64,000 nt of DNA from Streptomyces spiramyceticus (GCF_028807635.1 NZ_JARBAX010000001.1:3426501-3490500); one strand, 5' to 3'. Positions 16,452 to 23,362 are shown, numbered from the stretch's first letter. Notes: generated by a model from the letters alone, not told the origin. A program made the numbers and translations.

Positions 16452-17104
16452 CGAGTCCAGGCATGGCGGGTAAGCCCGTCCAGTCTCAGGGCCGTTCGCT
16501 CCCCGACGGGAAGAACCAGCGCACGGAACAGGGTGGGGCCGGGCGGCTTACGGATCTCTCCGATGTCCCGCCAGCCCCAGGACCTGAAGGCAGCGAGGGA
16601 CGGATGGTCGGCCTCATCGACCAGGGTGACACCGAGCGACGCCTGGTGGTCGGTCAGCAGCCGCTGCTGCAGTCGGCGGGCGATGTCATCGTCCTGCTCG
16701 TGCGGAGCGATCAAGATCTTGTTTACCGCGAAGACATTGTCGGACTCGGTGAGTTGCTCGATGCTGGGCGGGAGTGCGCCGTCGAACCCGAGCCACCAGA
16801 AGCTGTCGCTCCTCACGGGGAATCCGAAAGCACATCCCACCAAGGCAGTTGACTCCGCGATCGCCATGGCGAACCCCGGCCTCCGGATGTCGCCACTGAG
16901 GCGGTGCAGGAACTCTTCCCGGCTGTGGCTGCGGTGTCCCTCACTCGGCGACAGGTCCGAGGACTCCAGGTAAAGATCTGCCAGATCCTCACACAGCTCC
17001 TCGGCCTGCCAGCGGTTCACCCGGCGCAGCCGCACCGCGTCCATGGCAGACGAATCGGGACCATCATGGTTCCGCGGCTGCCGCCGCCGGGACCAGGCCA
17101 TCAC
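16439..17104 (-). CDS. GNAT-like acetyltransferase
   Basis: 221 aa. The fold order fits a GNAT N-acetyltransferase: AMAIAESTALVGCAFGFPV as beta strands, FAVNKILIAPHEQDDDIARRL in place of the acetyl-CoA-binding V/I-x-P-x-R/Q-G-x-G/A region, and HPSLAAFRSWGWRDIGE as the late helix and strand. The CoA loop is not canonical, so substrate and activity are uncertain. The start GTG at 17104 overlaps the upstream STAS stop (GTGA), typical of coupling; a later Met (residue 21) is possible. It is inserted between the STAS and type 1 GAF-ANTAR genes, with no counterpart in the left module. Confidence 0.65.
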   Translation of the reverse strand: MMAWSRRRQPRNHDGPDSSAMDAVRLRRVNRWQAEELCEDLADLYLESSDLSPSEGHRSHSREEFLHRLSGDIRRPGFAMAIAESTALVGCAFGFPVRSDSFWWLGFDGALPPSIEQLTESDNVFAVNKILIAPHEQDDDIARRLQQRLLTDHQASLGVTLVDEADHPSLAAFRSWGWRDIGEIRKPPGPTLFRALVLPVGERTALRLDGLTRHAWTRWPG

Positions 17105-17526
17105 AGCACACCGCCCGAGAGGGCAGGCATGATCGGAGCAGGCCGACGCGGCGAGGCTGGAGCGGTCGGGAGGAGTCGGCCCTGGAGAGGAGCGAGCAGG
17201 TGTCCGAGCGGAGGGCCGCGGAGCAGGAAGCCGGAGTCGGTGAGTTCGACGAGCCGAGCCACCAGCGGCCGTGGGTGGTGCAGTTGGAGTGATCCACCGG
17301 CTGCGGTGGTCTGTTGTGACGCGTGGAGGAAAGTGTTGAGGCCGCGGCAGTCGCAGAAGGCGACAGCTGTGAGGTCGATGTCGATGGTGCGGATGCCGTC
17401 GCGCAGGCAGTGCTCCAGCGATTCGCGCACCAGCGGGGCTGTGTCGGTGTCGATTTCACCGGCCAGGGTGAGCAGCGCTCGGCTTTCTCTGTCGTGCCGG
17501 TAGACGTTCAGCTGCGGAATGGGCAT
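17101..17526 (-). CDS. STAS-domain protein, second copy
   Basis: 141 aa, paralogous to 7625-8086 along its length: ALLTLAGEIDTDTAPLVRES, IRTIDIDLTAVAFCDCRGLN. The phosphorylation loop is D-C-R-G-L, again lacking Ser/Thr at both usual positions. GAGG precedes the ATG at 17526. First gene of the minus-strand STAS, GNAT, GAF-ANTAR unit. Probably an anti-sigma-antagonist relative; partner unknown. Confidence 0.82.
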   Translation of the reverse strand: MPIPQLNVYRHDRESRALLTLAGEIDTDTAPLVRESLEHCLRDGIRTIDIDLTAVAFCDCRGLNTFLHASQQTTAAGGSLQLHHPRPLVARLVELTDSGFLLRGPPLGHLLAPLQGRLLPTAPASPRRPAPIMPALSGGVL

Positions 17527-17893
17527 GACGCCTCGGTTCAGGAGACCATCCGGGCAGCGGATGCGGCGATGCCGGACTTCCGGCTCCTCGTGGCGCGCTC
17601 CCGGTAGGGGCATACTTTCGGCGGAGGCAGGCGAATGACCGGTCCAGCCGGCCTGTGTACCAGGACATGGACCCACCCAGTTCCCTCCAGGGGGATGCGC
17701 CGGGTGTACGGACGAAGGATCCGCTCCCCGCAGCCATCTGTGTTGAGCAACAACATGCCGCCGGGGTCTGGGACGTCCACGTTGCAGCATAGTCCTCAGT
17801 TGGGTCCCGTGGGCGGCCGAAAGCCCTTGTTCTCATGGCCTGGACACTGCCCTGGAGGCGGCAACGCGTGCACATATCCGTTGCACCGCACGG
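17527..17893 (-). promoter_or_regulatory. Leader and promoter of the right STAS operon
   Basis: 367 bp with no supported gene. A TATGCT -10 element on the minus strand (17791-17786) and the following TGGACGTCCCAGACCCCGGC match the region upstream of the left STAS gene. Upstream of the -10 the two copies also share a CGGC/CCCA/GGG pattern. Confidence 0.5.
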
Positions 17894-18020
17894 GTGGCTT
17901 CGTATGACGGGAGCATCACCGACATCGCCGCACGTCCGCGGGAATGTGATCGGAGCGGTGACCGGAGCGGGTCTCGAAGTCGTCGAGGTCAACACCTCCC
18001 TCAACGACGTTCACTTGCCG
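17894..18020 (+). pseudogene. Asp23-family gene remnant
   Basis: Two adjacent plus-strand frames give YDGSITDIAA and then VRGNVIGAVTGAGLEVVEVN, ending LNDVHLPD. These match the C-terminal third of the intact Asp23 protein at 11426-11914 (YGVSITDVAGAVRENVI, GLEVVEVN, VSDVYLPD). One extra base near 17928 separates the frames. The N-terminal two thirds are missing. Confidence 0.65.
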
Positions 18021-18151
18021 GACGGCAGGCGGAAGAGACCACCGAGAGCCGGGTGCACTGGCGCCACGCTCCGACGGGGGGCCGCGCCCGGTCGGCACCC
18101 AGCGGCCCTGTGGCCGGAGCTGCCTACGAAGGGTGCAAGCTGTCGCCTCGC

Positions 18152-18334
18152 TCAGCGCCGGCGTCCGCGCCCCCTGGGGGGCCATGCGGACCCCACGCCG
18201 CCCGAGTGCACAGCGAGGAGGGCAAGCCCGACAAGCATCAGACTCGTCGGGCTGAAGATCGCCTCGGTCGCCGTCTCGGTGACGTGAATGACGAAGGCGA
18301 TGACGAAGAGCACGGCCGCCGCGAATGCCAGCAT
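18152..18334 (-). CDS. 60-aa membrane protein
   Basis: Two hydrophobic segments (MLAFAAAVLFVIAFVIHV and SLMLVGLALLAVHSG) and a basic tail. A strong AGGAGAAG precedes the ATG at 18334. It belongs to the group of tiny uncharacterised membrane proteins in this island; no family name is assigned. Confidence 0.65.
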   Translation of the reverse strand: MLAFAAAVLFVIAFVIHVTETATEAIFSPTSLMLVGLALLAVHSGGVGSAWPPRGRGRRR

Positions 18335-18408
18335 CTGACTTCTCCTGCCAATGGACGGCGAACCACACGTGATCCCGGTGGCTGCGCCGCTATCGGTCGT
18401 CTTCCCTG

Positions 18409-18708
18409 TTGAAGGCCGAGCATTCGATTGGCGACGAACGTGTGCCCGCGGTGCCCGGCTGCGGGGGCCTTACTACGCCCGACCGCTCGGCGCAGAACAT
18501 CGCAGGGAATGCCGTCCCGAAGATCGACAACGCTCTTCGGATCACGAACCTCTATGGCGACGTCTACCCCGGCGACTTGGTGAATGGTCAAGGGATGATC
18601 CACATCGTGTTCCGCTCCTCGGAGGCGTACGACTTCGCGCGCTGGGTGCGCAGACACGCCACCCAGGATGAGGCTGCCCGAGGTCACCAGGACGCGGCAA
18701 AGTCATGA
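18409..18708 (+). CDS. Hypothetical protein
   Basis: Up to 99 aa from a TTG at 18409; a GTG inside the frame (18439) is an alternative start. The C-terminal half looks like a folded domain: IDNALRITNLYGDVYPGDLV, IHIVFRSSEAYDFARWV. No family recognised and no strong ribosome-binding site. The end overlaps the convergent gene at 18684-18887 by 25 bp. Coding sense is preferred over the opposite frame because of the mixed hydrophobic and charged pattern. Confidence 0.4.
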   Translation: MKAEHSIGDERVPAVPGCGGLTTPDRSAQNIAGNAVPKIDNALRITNLYGDVYPGDLVNGQGMIHIVFRSSEAYDFARWVRRHATQDEAARGHQDAAKS

Positions 18709-18887
18709 CGCAACAGGCGCTGATCCCTTCCGGCCCCTTCGGGACAGGTGGCGTTGCAGCCCAGATCGCTGCCATCGGGTCCGAAGCGCCGCTTCAACCC
18801 GCGGCCGCCACCGCCCCGGCCGAGTCCGGCGAAGAGGGCGGCGGCCACGACAATGACGGCCACGGCAATGATCACGGCCGTGAACAT
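18684..18887 (-). CDS. Small membrane protein, probably C-terminally altered
   Basis: 67 aa from the ATG at 18887 (GAGAGGG upstream). A membrane helix (FTAVIIAVAVIVVAAALFAG) is followed by a Gly-rich linker and LKRRFGPD. In Streptomyces many proteins continue after RFGPEYDR with a long charged helix. Here the sequence turns after GPD into an unrelated Cys-containing tail, suggesting a frameshift or truncation. Confidence 0.5.
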   Translation of the reverse strand: MFTAVIIAVAVIVVAAALFAGLGRGGGGRGLKRRFGPDGSDLGCNATCPEGAGRDQRLLRHDFAASW

Positions 18888-18996
18888 GGCAGCCCTCTCT
18901 GGCTCTTGTGTTGCAATTTGCTCTGCTGCATTCCCATCAACCCCTGTCGGCTCGTGCCCCGCATCGGTGCCTGCCGGGTGATGCCCCACGCGACGT

Positions 18997-19022
18997 GACC
19001 ACCACCCGGGGCGGTGGTGGTC
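18997..19022. terminator. Stem-loop terminator
   Basis: A perfect 10-bp stem (GACCACCACC and GGTGGTGGTC) with a 6-nt loop. The right arm overlaps the last codons of csbD, so it ends that leftward transcript. Confidence 0.7.
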
Positions 19023-19194
19023 AGCGCCTGAAGGCGTCCTTGGCCTTCCCGCCGGACTGCTTCAGGTTGCCGGCGACTCGGTCGGTCTTCCCTTGCCTCT
19101 TCAGCCGCGGGTTGCGGGTGGCTCGGCCAATGCCCTCCGTGATCCGGCCCTTGAGTTCCTGTGCCTTGTTCCTGATCTTCTGTTCGAAGCTCAT
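19021..19194 (-). CDS. CsbD family stress protein
   Basis: 57 aa, typical CsbD length and pattern: NKAQELKGRITEGIGRATRN and GKTDRVAGNLKQSGGKAKDA. CsbD proteins are small, hydrophilic and SigB-controlled in bacilli; mechanism unknown. ATG at 19194 with GAGGA at proper spacing. The reading frame stays open far upstream (to 20013), but the internal start and ribosome-binding site mark the real gene. Confidence 0.88.
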   Translation of the reverse strand: MSFEQKIRNKAQELKGRITEGIGRATRNPRLKRQGKTDRVAGNLKQSGGKAKDAFRR

Positions 19195-19797
19195 GACTGT
19201 CCTCTGATCGTTACTTGGGTGGGGCTCCCGCGCGGGATTGCCGTACAACTGGCCATTCCCGCGGGCGGGACGGGGCTTGGTACGGGCTACCCGCGGCTTC
19301 GGCCGTATCGGCGCCCGCCTCGACTGCGACCACCACGGTGGCCGCGCATGGCGAACCCGGCGATCCAGACGACCAGCAGTACAGCCGCGACGTACCAGAG
19401 GATTTGCATGGTGAAGCCGAACCCGAACAGAACCAGGATCAGCAGAAGGAGAAGAATCCAGAGCAGCACGGCTGCGCCTCCACGCGGTCACAGGGACATG
19501 TCCTGCGTTCCGCGGGGGCTGGGCGAAGCGAAGGTGAAGGCTTTGCCCGGGGAATCCGGAGCACCACAGCCCTACGCCGTCGGTGTCAGTCAACGCCCGT
19601 CGGCGACCCCTGTCAACCTGCCCTAGTTGCTGGGGAGTTGTGCTGGGGCGGGTTGGGGCCGCTGGTGTCGACGGAGCCTCGGCAGGGGCTTCAGGCGGCT
19701 CGGCCGGTGGGAGGACATGGTCCTCCCACCGGGACAGGCCCATCACGGTGCCGAGCAGGATGAGGGGGAGTGCAGCCGGAACGATCAGCGCGTACAT
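19021..19797 (-). CDS. Membrane-segment protein whose frame runs into csbD
   Basis: From the ATG at 19797 the frame gives MYALIVPAALPLILLGTVMG, then LSRWEDHVLPP and a Pro/Ala-rich stretch, a pattern I know from small Streptomyces membrane proteins. No stop follows, and the frame continues through 180 low-quality codons and the whole of csbD (258 aa in total). The real protein probably once ended after about 65 residues. It overlaps 19287-19469 in another frame. Best seen as a damaged gene or chance read-through. Confidence 0.3.
   Translation of the reverse strand: MYALIVPAALPLILLGTVMGLSRWEDHVLPPAEPPEAPAEAPSTPAAPTRPSTTPQQLGQVDRGRRRALTDTDGVGLWCSGFPGQSLHLRFAQPPRNAGHVPVTAWRRSRAALDSSPSADPGSVRVRLHHANPLVRRGCTAGRLDRRVRHARPPWWSQSRRAPIRPKPRVARTKPRPARGNGQLYGNPAREPHPSNDQRTVMSFEQKIRNKAQELKGRITEGIGRATRNPRLKRQGKTDRVAGNLKQSGGKAKDAFRR
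19287..19469 (-). CDS. 60-aa hydrophobic membrane protein
   Basis: A hydrophobic hairpin (LLWILLLLLILVLFGFGFTM, QILWYVAAVLLVVWIAGFAM) with a Gly/Arg-rich tail. GGAGG is 7 nt before the GTG start. It resembles the protein at 6528-6788. Such peptides are widespread in Streptomyces stress loci; function unknown. Confidence 0.7.
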   Translation of the reverse strand: MLLWILLLLLILVLFGFGFTMQILWYVAAVLLVVWIAGFAMRGHRGGRSRGGRRYGRSRG

Positions 19798-20415
19798 GTG
19801 TACCGCCAGTTGTCGGATACGTGCGACGTGGCGGGCAGCGGAAGAGGTGCCCACATGGGGCGCATCGAGGCGGCGCCGGGATCGCATAGCGACGGCGACT
19901 TCGGAACGGCCACGCTCGTGACGAGGCGGGGCTCCTGCATCGATGCGCGAGGTGCGCCCCCGAGGGAGCGCGGTAACTTCTCGACGCTGCCGGGGGCCCG
20001 GGCCGCACCACACAAGCTAGTCGTCGACGCACTCCCTGAACATGCGTCAGGGGCATTTGGTGACGGGCAGGGCTGTCCCACGCATGGCTGTCTACGGCGT
20101 ACGGGCAGGACTGCGCTGGTCAGAGAGTCCCGAGCCCCCGGCAGCGATGACCTATTCCGCTCCGAGGAGCTCGCGGCGCACAGGGGGGCGGTTCCTCCCA
20201 TCGCCCTGGCTGCTCTCCACTTGGGGGAGGCTGCGCAGAGATCAAAGTCGCGAGCGCGATGCGAAGCCCACGCGCGTTCGCAGAGTGCGTGCGCTGGTTC
20301 GGGCGAGCAGGCAGGGGCACACTGAGGAGTAGGTAGGCCACAGGCCCGAGGCCAGGTGCTGCTGCCAGTTGAACGCGCACGCCCCGGGCGTCGGGGCCTC
20401 GCGAAGGGACCCAGG
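19798..20415. other. No gene recognised
   Basis: About 600 bp upstream of the PRC-barrel gene. Several overlapping frames on both strands are Arg/Ala/Pro-rich shadows without motifs. Nothing repeat-like or RNA-like was identified. Confidence 0.4.
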
Positions 20416-20772
20416 ATGATCCAGGTGGGCGATATCCGCGACTGGCGCGACCACGACGTCGTCGACCGCGACGGACACAAGATCGGCAGGCTGGAAGCGA
20501 TCTATGTGGACACCAGCACCGACGAGCCGGCCATGGCGACCGTCCAGGTCGGTCTGCCCACCCGTCACCGCCTGGTCTTCGTACCGCTGGACGGCGCGAC
20601 CGTAGGGCCGGGTCACGTCAGGGTCGCCCACGACAAGGCGTTGGTGAAGGAGTGCCCCTCGATCGGCACGGACGACGTCCTGCCCGCTGAGGAGGAGGAA
20701 CCGATCTTCCGGCACTACGGCCTGACCTACCAGTCGGGCACCGACGGTGAGCGGCAGCTCGCCCGGCGCTGA
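20416..20772 (+). CDS. PRC-barrel domain protein
   Basis: 118 aa. Residues about 5-75 form a PRC-barrel: RDWRDHDVVDRDGHKIGRLE, then AIYVDTSTDEPAMATVQVGL and HRLVFVPLDGA. This beta-barrel is shared by photosynthetic reaction centre H and RimM proteins; stand-alone forms in actinobacteria are linked to stress and have no known ligand. ATG at 20416 with AAGGGA upstream. A tiny membrane-protein gene follows within 25 bp. Confidence 0.85.
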   Translation: MIQVGDIRDWRDHDVVDRDGHKIGRLEAIYVDTSTDEPAMATVQVGLPTRHRLVFVPLDGATVGPGHVRVAHDKALVKECPSIGTDDVLPAEEEEPIFRHYGLTYQSGTDGERQLARR

Positions 20773-20795
20773 GCGCCCGCTCCTACGAAGGAGGC

Positions 20796-20975
20796 ATCCG
20801 CCTCAGGGTCCTGTTCCTTCTCGTGCTCGTCGTGGCCATCGTGCTGGGCATCATCGGAGTGGCCGTCGAGGGCATGCTCTATCTGCTCTCCATCGGCGTC
20901 GTGCTCCTCGTCGCCGGTGTGGCGTACCTCGCTGTTCGCTCCGCATTGGGCTCACGCCGACGCCCGGTCCGCTGA
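20796..20975 (+). CDS. 59-aa membrane protein without a normal start codon
   Basis: After AAGGAGG (20788-20794) the frame reads IRLRVLFLLVLVVAIVLGII, then GVAVEGMLYLLSIGVVLLVA and ends RRRPVR. Two membrane helices make it protein-like and similar to known Streptomyces peptides that begin M-I-R-L. The codon at the expected start is ATC, which is not a standard initiator; the ATG may have been lost. A CTG (20811) is the next candidate. Confidence 0.5.
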   Translation: MRLRVLFLLVLVVAIVLGIIGVAVEGMLYLLSIGVVLLVAGVAYLAVRSALGSRRRPVR

Positions 20976-21218
20976 CGCGTCGGCTCTCTGTCCGCCGAGC
21001 GCCGAACGTCGCCCGAGAGCACCGCCGGGTGGCCGCACGCCTGTTGCGCGTGCCGACGCCACGGGAGGGTGGTCGTGCCGACGTGCGGCAGGGCGAAGAC
21101 CGGTCCGGATGCCGGGTCGTGCTGCCAGGAACGGATTGGGATGCTGCGCGGGGTGAATCCCCCTGCCTCGCTGGCCCTCGCCCGCTTTCGGGACAAACCG
21201 GAACTGACCACCGGCCGG

Positions 21219-21680
21219 CGTGCCCCTGGTGATACGAAGTCTGTGGCGGGGAAGCGATTCCTCGTCCTGCCCGGCTTCAGGGAGCAAGACCTGCGGCGGC
21301 ATCTTGCCTGGTACGCGGAGAAGGAGCCGAACGGTCTGCTGTTCGTGGGGGAGAGGGGCAAGCCGTTCCGCCGCTCCACCTTCGGGCGAAAGTGGCGCAA
21401 GGCTCGCGCCAAGGTCGGGTTGCCGGACACCTTCCGCTTTTACGATCTTCGTCACACGGGCCACACGCTCTCGACGCAGTCGGGTGCCACGCTCAAGGAC
21501 ACGATGGTGCGCGCCGGACAGTCGTCCGAGAAGGCAGCGATGATCTATCAGCACTCGAACCTGGAGCGCCAGAGGGAAGTCGCCGCCGGGATCGATGGCC
21601 GGGTGAGGGCTGAGCGGAAGAAGGCTGCTGAGAAGCCGGATGATCAAGCATCGGGCACGCAACGGGCACAAGGCGCTTGA
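21219..21680 (+). pseudogene. Tyrosine recombinase (integrase), C-terminal part only
   Basis: The frame holds the catalytic domain end of a phage-type integrase: KRFLVLPGFREQDLRRHLAW, GLLFVGERGKPFRRSTFGRK, then FRFYDLRHTGHTLSTQSGAT (Arg of the H-x-x-R box; here Y-D-L-R), AGQSSEKAAMIYQHSNLERQ (the Y nucleophile in IYQH). The first half, including the arm-binding and core-binding domains, is missing, and the sequence before 21219 is unrelated. It lies 52 bp from the tRNA-Gly target, the usual integrase position. Confidence 0.8.
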
Positions 21681-21699
21681 TCTGGTCTAGACAACAAAG

Positions 21700-21726
21700 A
21701 AGCCCCGGGCTGCTGGCCTGGGGCTT
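21700..21726. terminator. Terminator of tRNA-Gly / integrase
   Basis: AAGCCCC and GGGGCTT form a 7-bp outer stem with a GC-rich interior, just downstream of the tRNA 3' end and of the integrase stop. It can serve both converging transcripts. Confidence 0.65.
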
Positions 21727-21731
21727 TTGCT

Positions 21732-21775
21732 TGGAGCGGGTGACGAGAATCGAACTCGCGCTCTGAGCTTGGGAA
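21732..21775 (-). repeat. Right att repeat (inside tRNA-Gly)
   Basis: Identical to 182-225 over 44 bp and forming the 3' half of the intact tRNA. The identity ends in the anticodon loop, a usual crossover site for tRNA-targeting integrases. Confidence 0.9.
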
Positions 21776-21805
21776 GCTCATGTTCTACCATTAAACTACA
21801 CCCGC
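21732..21805 (-). tRNA. tRNA-Gly (CCC)
   Basis: 74 nt including an encoded CCA. Acceptor stem GCGGGTG/CACCCGC, D arm with the usual AATGGTAGA, anticodon stem TGAGC/GCTCA enclosing loop TTCCCAA (anticodon CCC), T arm with GTTCGATTC. It decodes GGG. This gene is the island's integration site. Confidence 0.95.
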
Positions 21806-21991
21806 GCGGGGGGCCGTTGGTTCGGCACCGCATCGTCGCACACTGTACCCCATGTCCCGCTCTTCGTGCATTTGCCGAGGTGTTTTCGTGGCGGGGTTCG
21901 GGCGTACCTTTGGGGGCGGAGTGCCGTCTGGAGTGGCGTCCTGTTCATCCCCTAATGTGGCTTTCTCGTCCACGCTTGGGGAAGGGACTTG

Positions 21992-22168
21992 ATGGACTTG
22001 ATGGAGCCCACCGTCGTCCGTTGTGCCGAAGGGCACGTGTTCAGCACCACATCGTTCCCGCTGCAGCAGCTCGGCGCCGGCCGTATCGGGCCGGGGCGGC
22101 TCATCCGGTGTCCGCGGTGTGCGCGGCTCAGGCATGCGGTGCCCGTGGTGCTGGAGCAGCAGCGTTAG
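21992..22168 (+). CDS. 58-aa zinc-ribbon-like protein
   Basis: Short gene with VRCAEGHVFSTT (C-x3-H) and RCPRCARLRHAVP (C-x2-C), a plausible four-ligand zinc site. Similar small proteins are common and unstudied in Streptomyces. GAAGGGA precedes the ATG at 21992; a second ATG at 22001 is further from the site. It lies between the tRNA and dcd, on the core side of the island border. Confidence 0.7.
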   Translation: MDLMEPTVVRCAEGHVFSTTSFPLQQLGAGRIGPGRLIRCPRCARLRHAVPVVLEQQR

Positions 22169-22249
22169 TGAGTGGTTGAGACGTCCGTGAGAGAGCGCGT
22201 GGGGCCGTCCGATTGGGGCGGGCCCGCGCGCTCTGCGTATCCTCGGGGC

Positions 22250-22825
22250 GTGCTTCTCTCAGACAAGGACATCCGGGCCGAGATCGACGCCGGACGCGTG
22301 CGCATTGATCCGTACGACGAATCCATGGTGCAGCCCTCGAGCATCGACGTGCGGCTCGACCGCTACTTCCGGGTGTTCGAGAACCACCGCTACCCGCATA
22401 TTGATCCGGCCGTCGAGCAGGCCGATCTGACGCGGCTGGTCGAGCCGGACGGGGACGAGGCGTTCATCCTGCACCCCGGTGAGTTCGTTCTCGCTTCTAC
22501 GTACGAAACGATCACTCTGCCGGACAATCTTGCTTCCCGGCTGGAGGGGAAGAGCTCGCTCGGGCGGCTCGGGCTTGTTACCCACTCGACTGCCGGGTTC
22601 ATTGATCCCGGGTTCTCCGGACATGTCACGCTTGAGCTGTCCAATCTCGCTACGCTGCCGATCAAGCTGTGGCCGGGCATGAAGATCGGGCAGCTGTGCA
22701 TGTTCCAGCTGAGCTCGCCGACCGAGTTCCCGTACGGTTCCGAGCGGTACGGGTCGCGTTATCAGGGGCAGCGCGGGCCGACGGCCTCGCGGTCCTTCCT
22801 CAATTTTCATCGGACGCAGGTGTGA
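22250..22825 (+). CDS. dcd: dCTP deaminase
   Basis: 191 aa. Converts dCTP to dUTP (actinobacterial forms may continue to dUMP) for thymidylate synthesis. Visible hallmarks: [36 protein letters not shown] (about 110-130) and [15 protein letters not shown]. Full family length from the GTG at 22250. A TATCCT about 7 bp upstream of that GTG and no Shine-Dalgarno suggest a leaderless mRNA. Confidence 0.95.
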   Translation: MLLSDKDIRAEIDAGRVRIDPYDESMVQPSSIDVRLDRYFRVFENHRYPHIDPAVEQADLTRLVEPDGDEAFILHPGEFVLASTYETITLPDNLASRLEGKSSLGRLGLVTHSTAGFIDPGFSGHVTLELSNLATLPIKLWPGMKIGQLCMFQLSSPTEFPYGSERYGSRYQGQRGPTASRSFLNFHRTQV

Positions 22826-22832
22826 CGCGGGT

Positions 22833-23330
22833 ATGAGTGACGTACGGGAGAACCTGACCTACGACGGGTTCGGTAAAGCGATTCGTGAGCTCGCGCAGAC
22901 CATTGCCGACGACGGGTACGAGCCCGACATCGTGCTCAGCATCGCCCGCGGCGGCGTTTTCGTCGCGGGTGGGCTTGCTTATGCGTTGGATGTGAAGAAT
23001 ATCCATCTCGTGAATGTCGAGTTTTATACCGGGGTCGGTACGACCCTGGAGATGCCGGTCATGCTGGCGCCCGTCCCCGACGCGATCGACTTCAGCAATA
23101 AAAAGGTGCTGATCACGGACGACGTCGCCGACACCGGCAAGACGCTCAAGCTCGTGCACGATTTCTGCCTCGATCACGTCGCCGAGGTGCGCAGCGCCGT
23201 TGTTTATGAGAAGTCGCACTCGTTGGTGAAGTGCGAGTACGTCTGGAAGCGCACCGACGAGTGGATCAACTTCCCGTGGAGTGTCGAGAAGCCGGTCGTG
23301 CGTCGTGCTGGGCAAGTCCTCGATGCATAG
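22833..23330 (+). CDS. Phosphoribosyltransferase (xanthine/hypoxanthine-type)
   Basis: 165 aa. Type I PRTase fold with VLITDDVADTGKTLKL, the PRPP-binding loop (about 88-105), and an early PDIVLSIARGGVFVAGGLAY. Close to purine-salvage PRTases, but the substrate is not fixed by sequence alone. It starts 7 bp after dcd and is probably co-transcribed. A good terminator follows. Confidence 0.88.
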   Translation: MSDVRENLTYDGFGKAIRELAQTIADDGYEPDIVLSIARGGVFVAGGLAYALDVKNIHLVNVEFYTGVGTTLEMPVMLAPVPDAIDFSNKKVLITDDVADTGKTLKLVHDFCLDHVAEVRSAVVYEKSHSLVKCEYVWKRTDEWINFPWSVEKPVVRRAGQVLDA

Positions 23331-23362
23331 GCGTTGAATTCGTTTGAGTTTGGATGCCAGAA

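Larger units (their letters stand above)
182..21775. mobile_element. Genomic island integrated in tRNA-Gly(CCC)
   Basis: A perfect 44-bp direct repeat (182-225 and 21732-21775) bounds a segment whose right end abuts an intact tRNA-Gly gene and carries a tyrosine recombinase remnant (21219-21680). The repeat equals the tRNA 3' half from the CCA to the anticodon loop, the usual product of integration into a tRNA gene by tyrosine recombinases. The right copy completes the functional tRNA and the left copy is the displaced fragment. Cargo is mainly stress and regulatory genes plus pseudogenes. No replication or conjugation gene and no excisionase was recognised. With the N-terminally incomplete integrase, the element is probably immobile. 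Confidence 0.85.

Noticed and set aside
21219..21680. Claiming integrase inactivation from YDLR and GQSS in place of HDLR and GHSS
   Set aside because: I recall related actinobacterial integrases with the same residues, so loss of activity is argued only from the missing N-terminal half.
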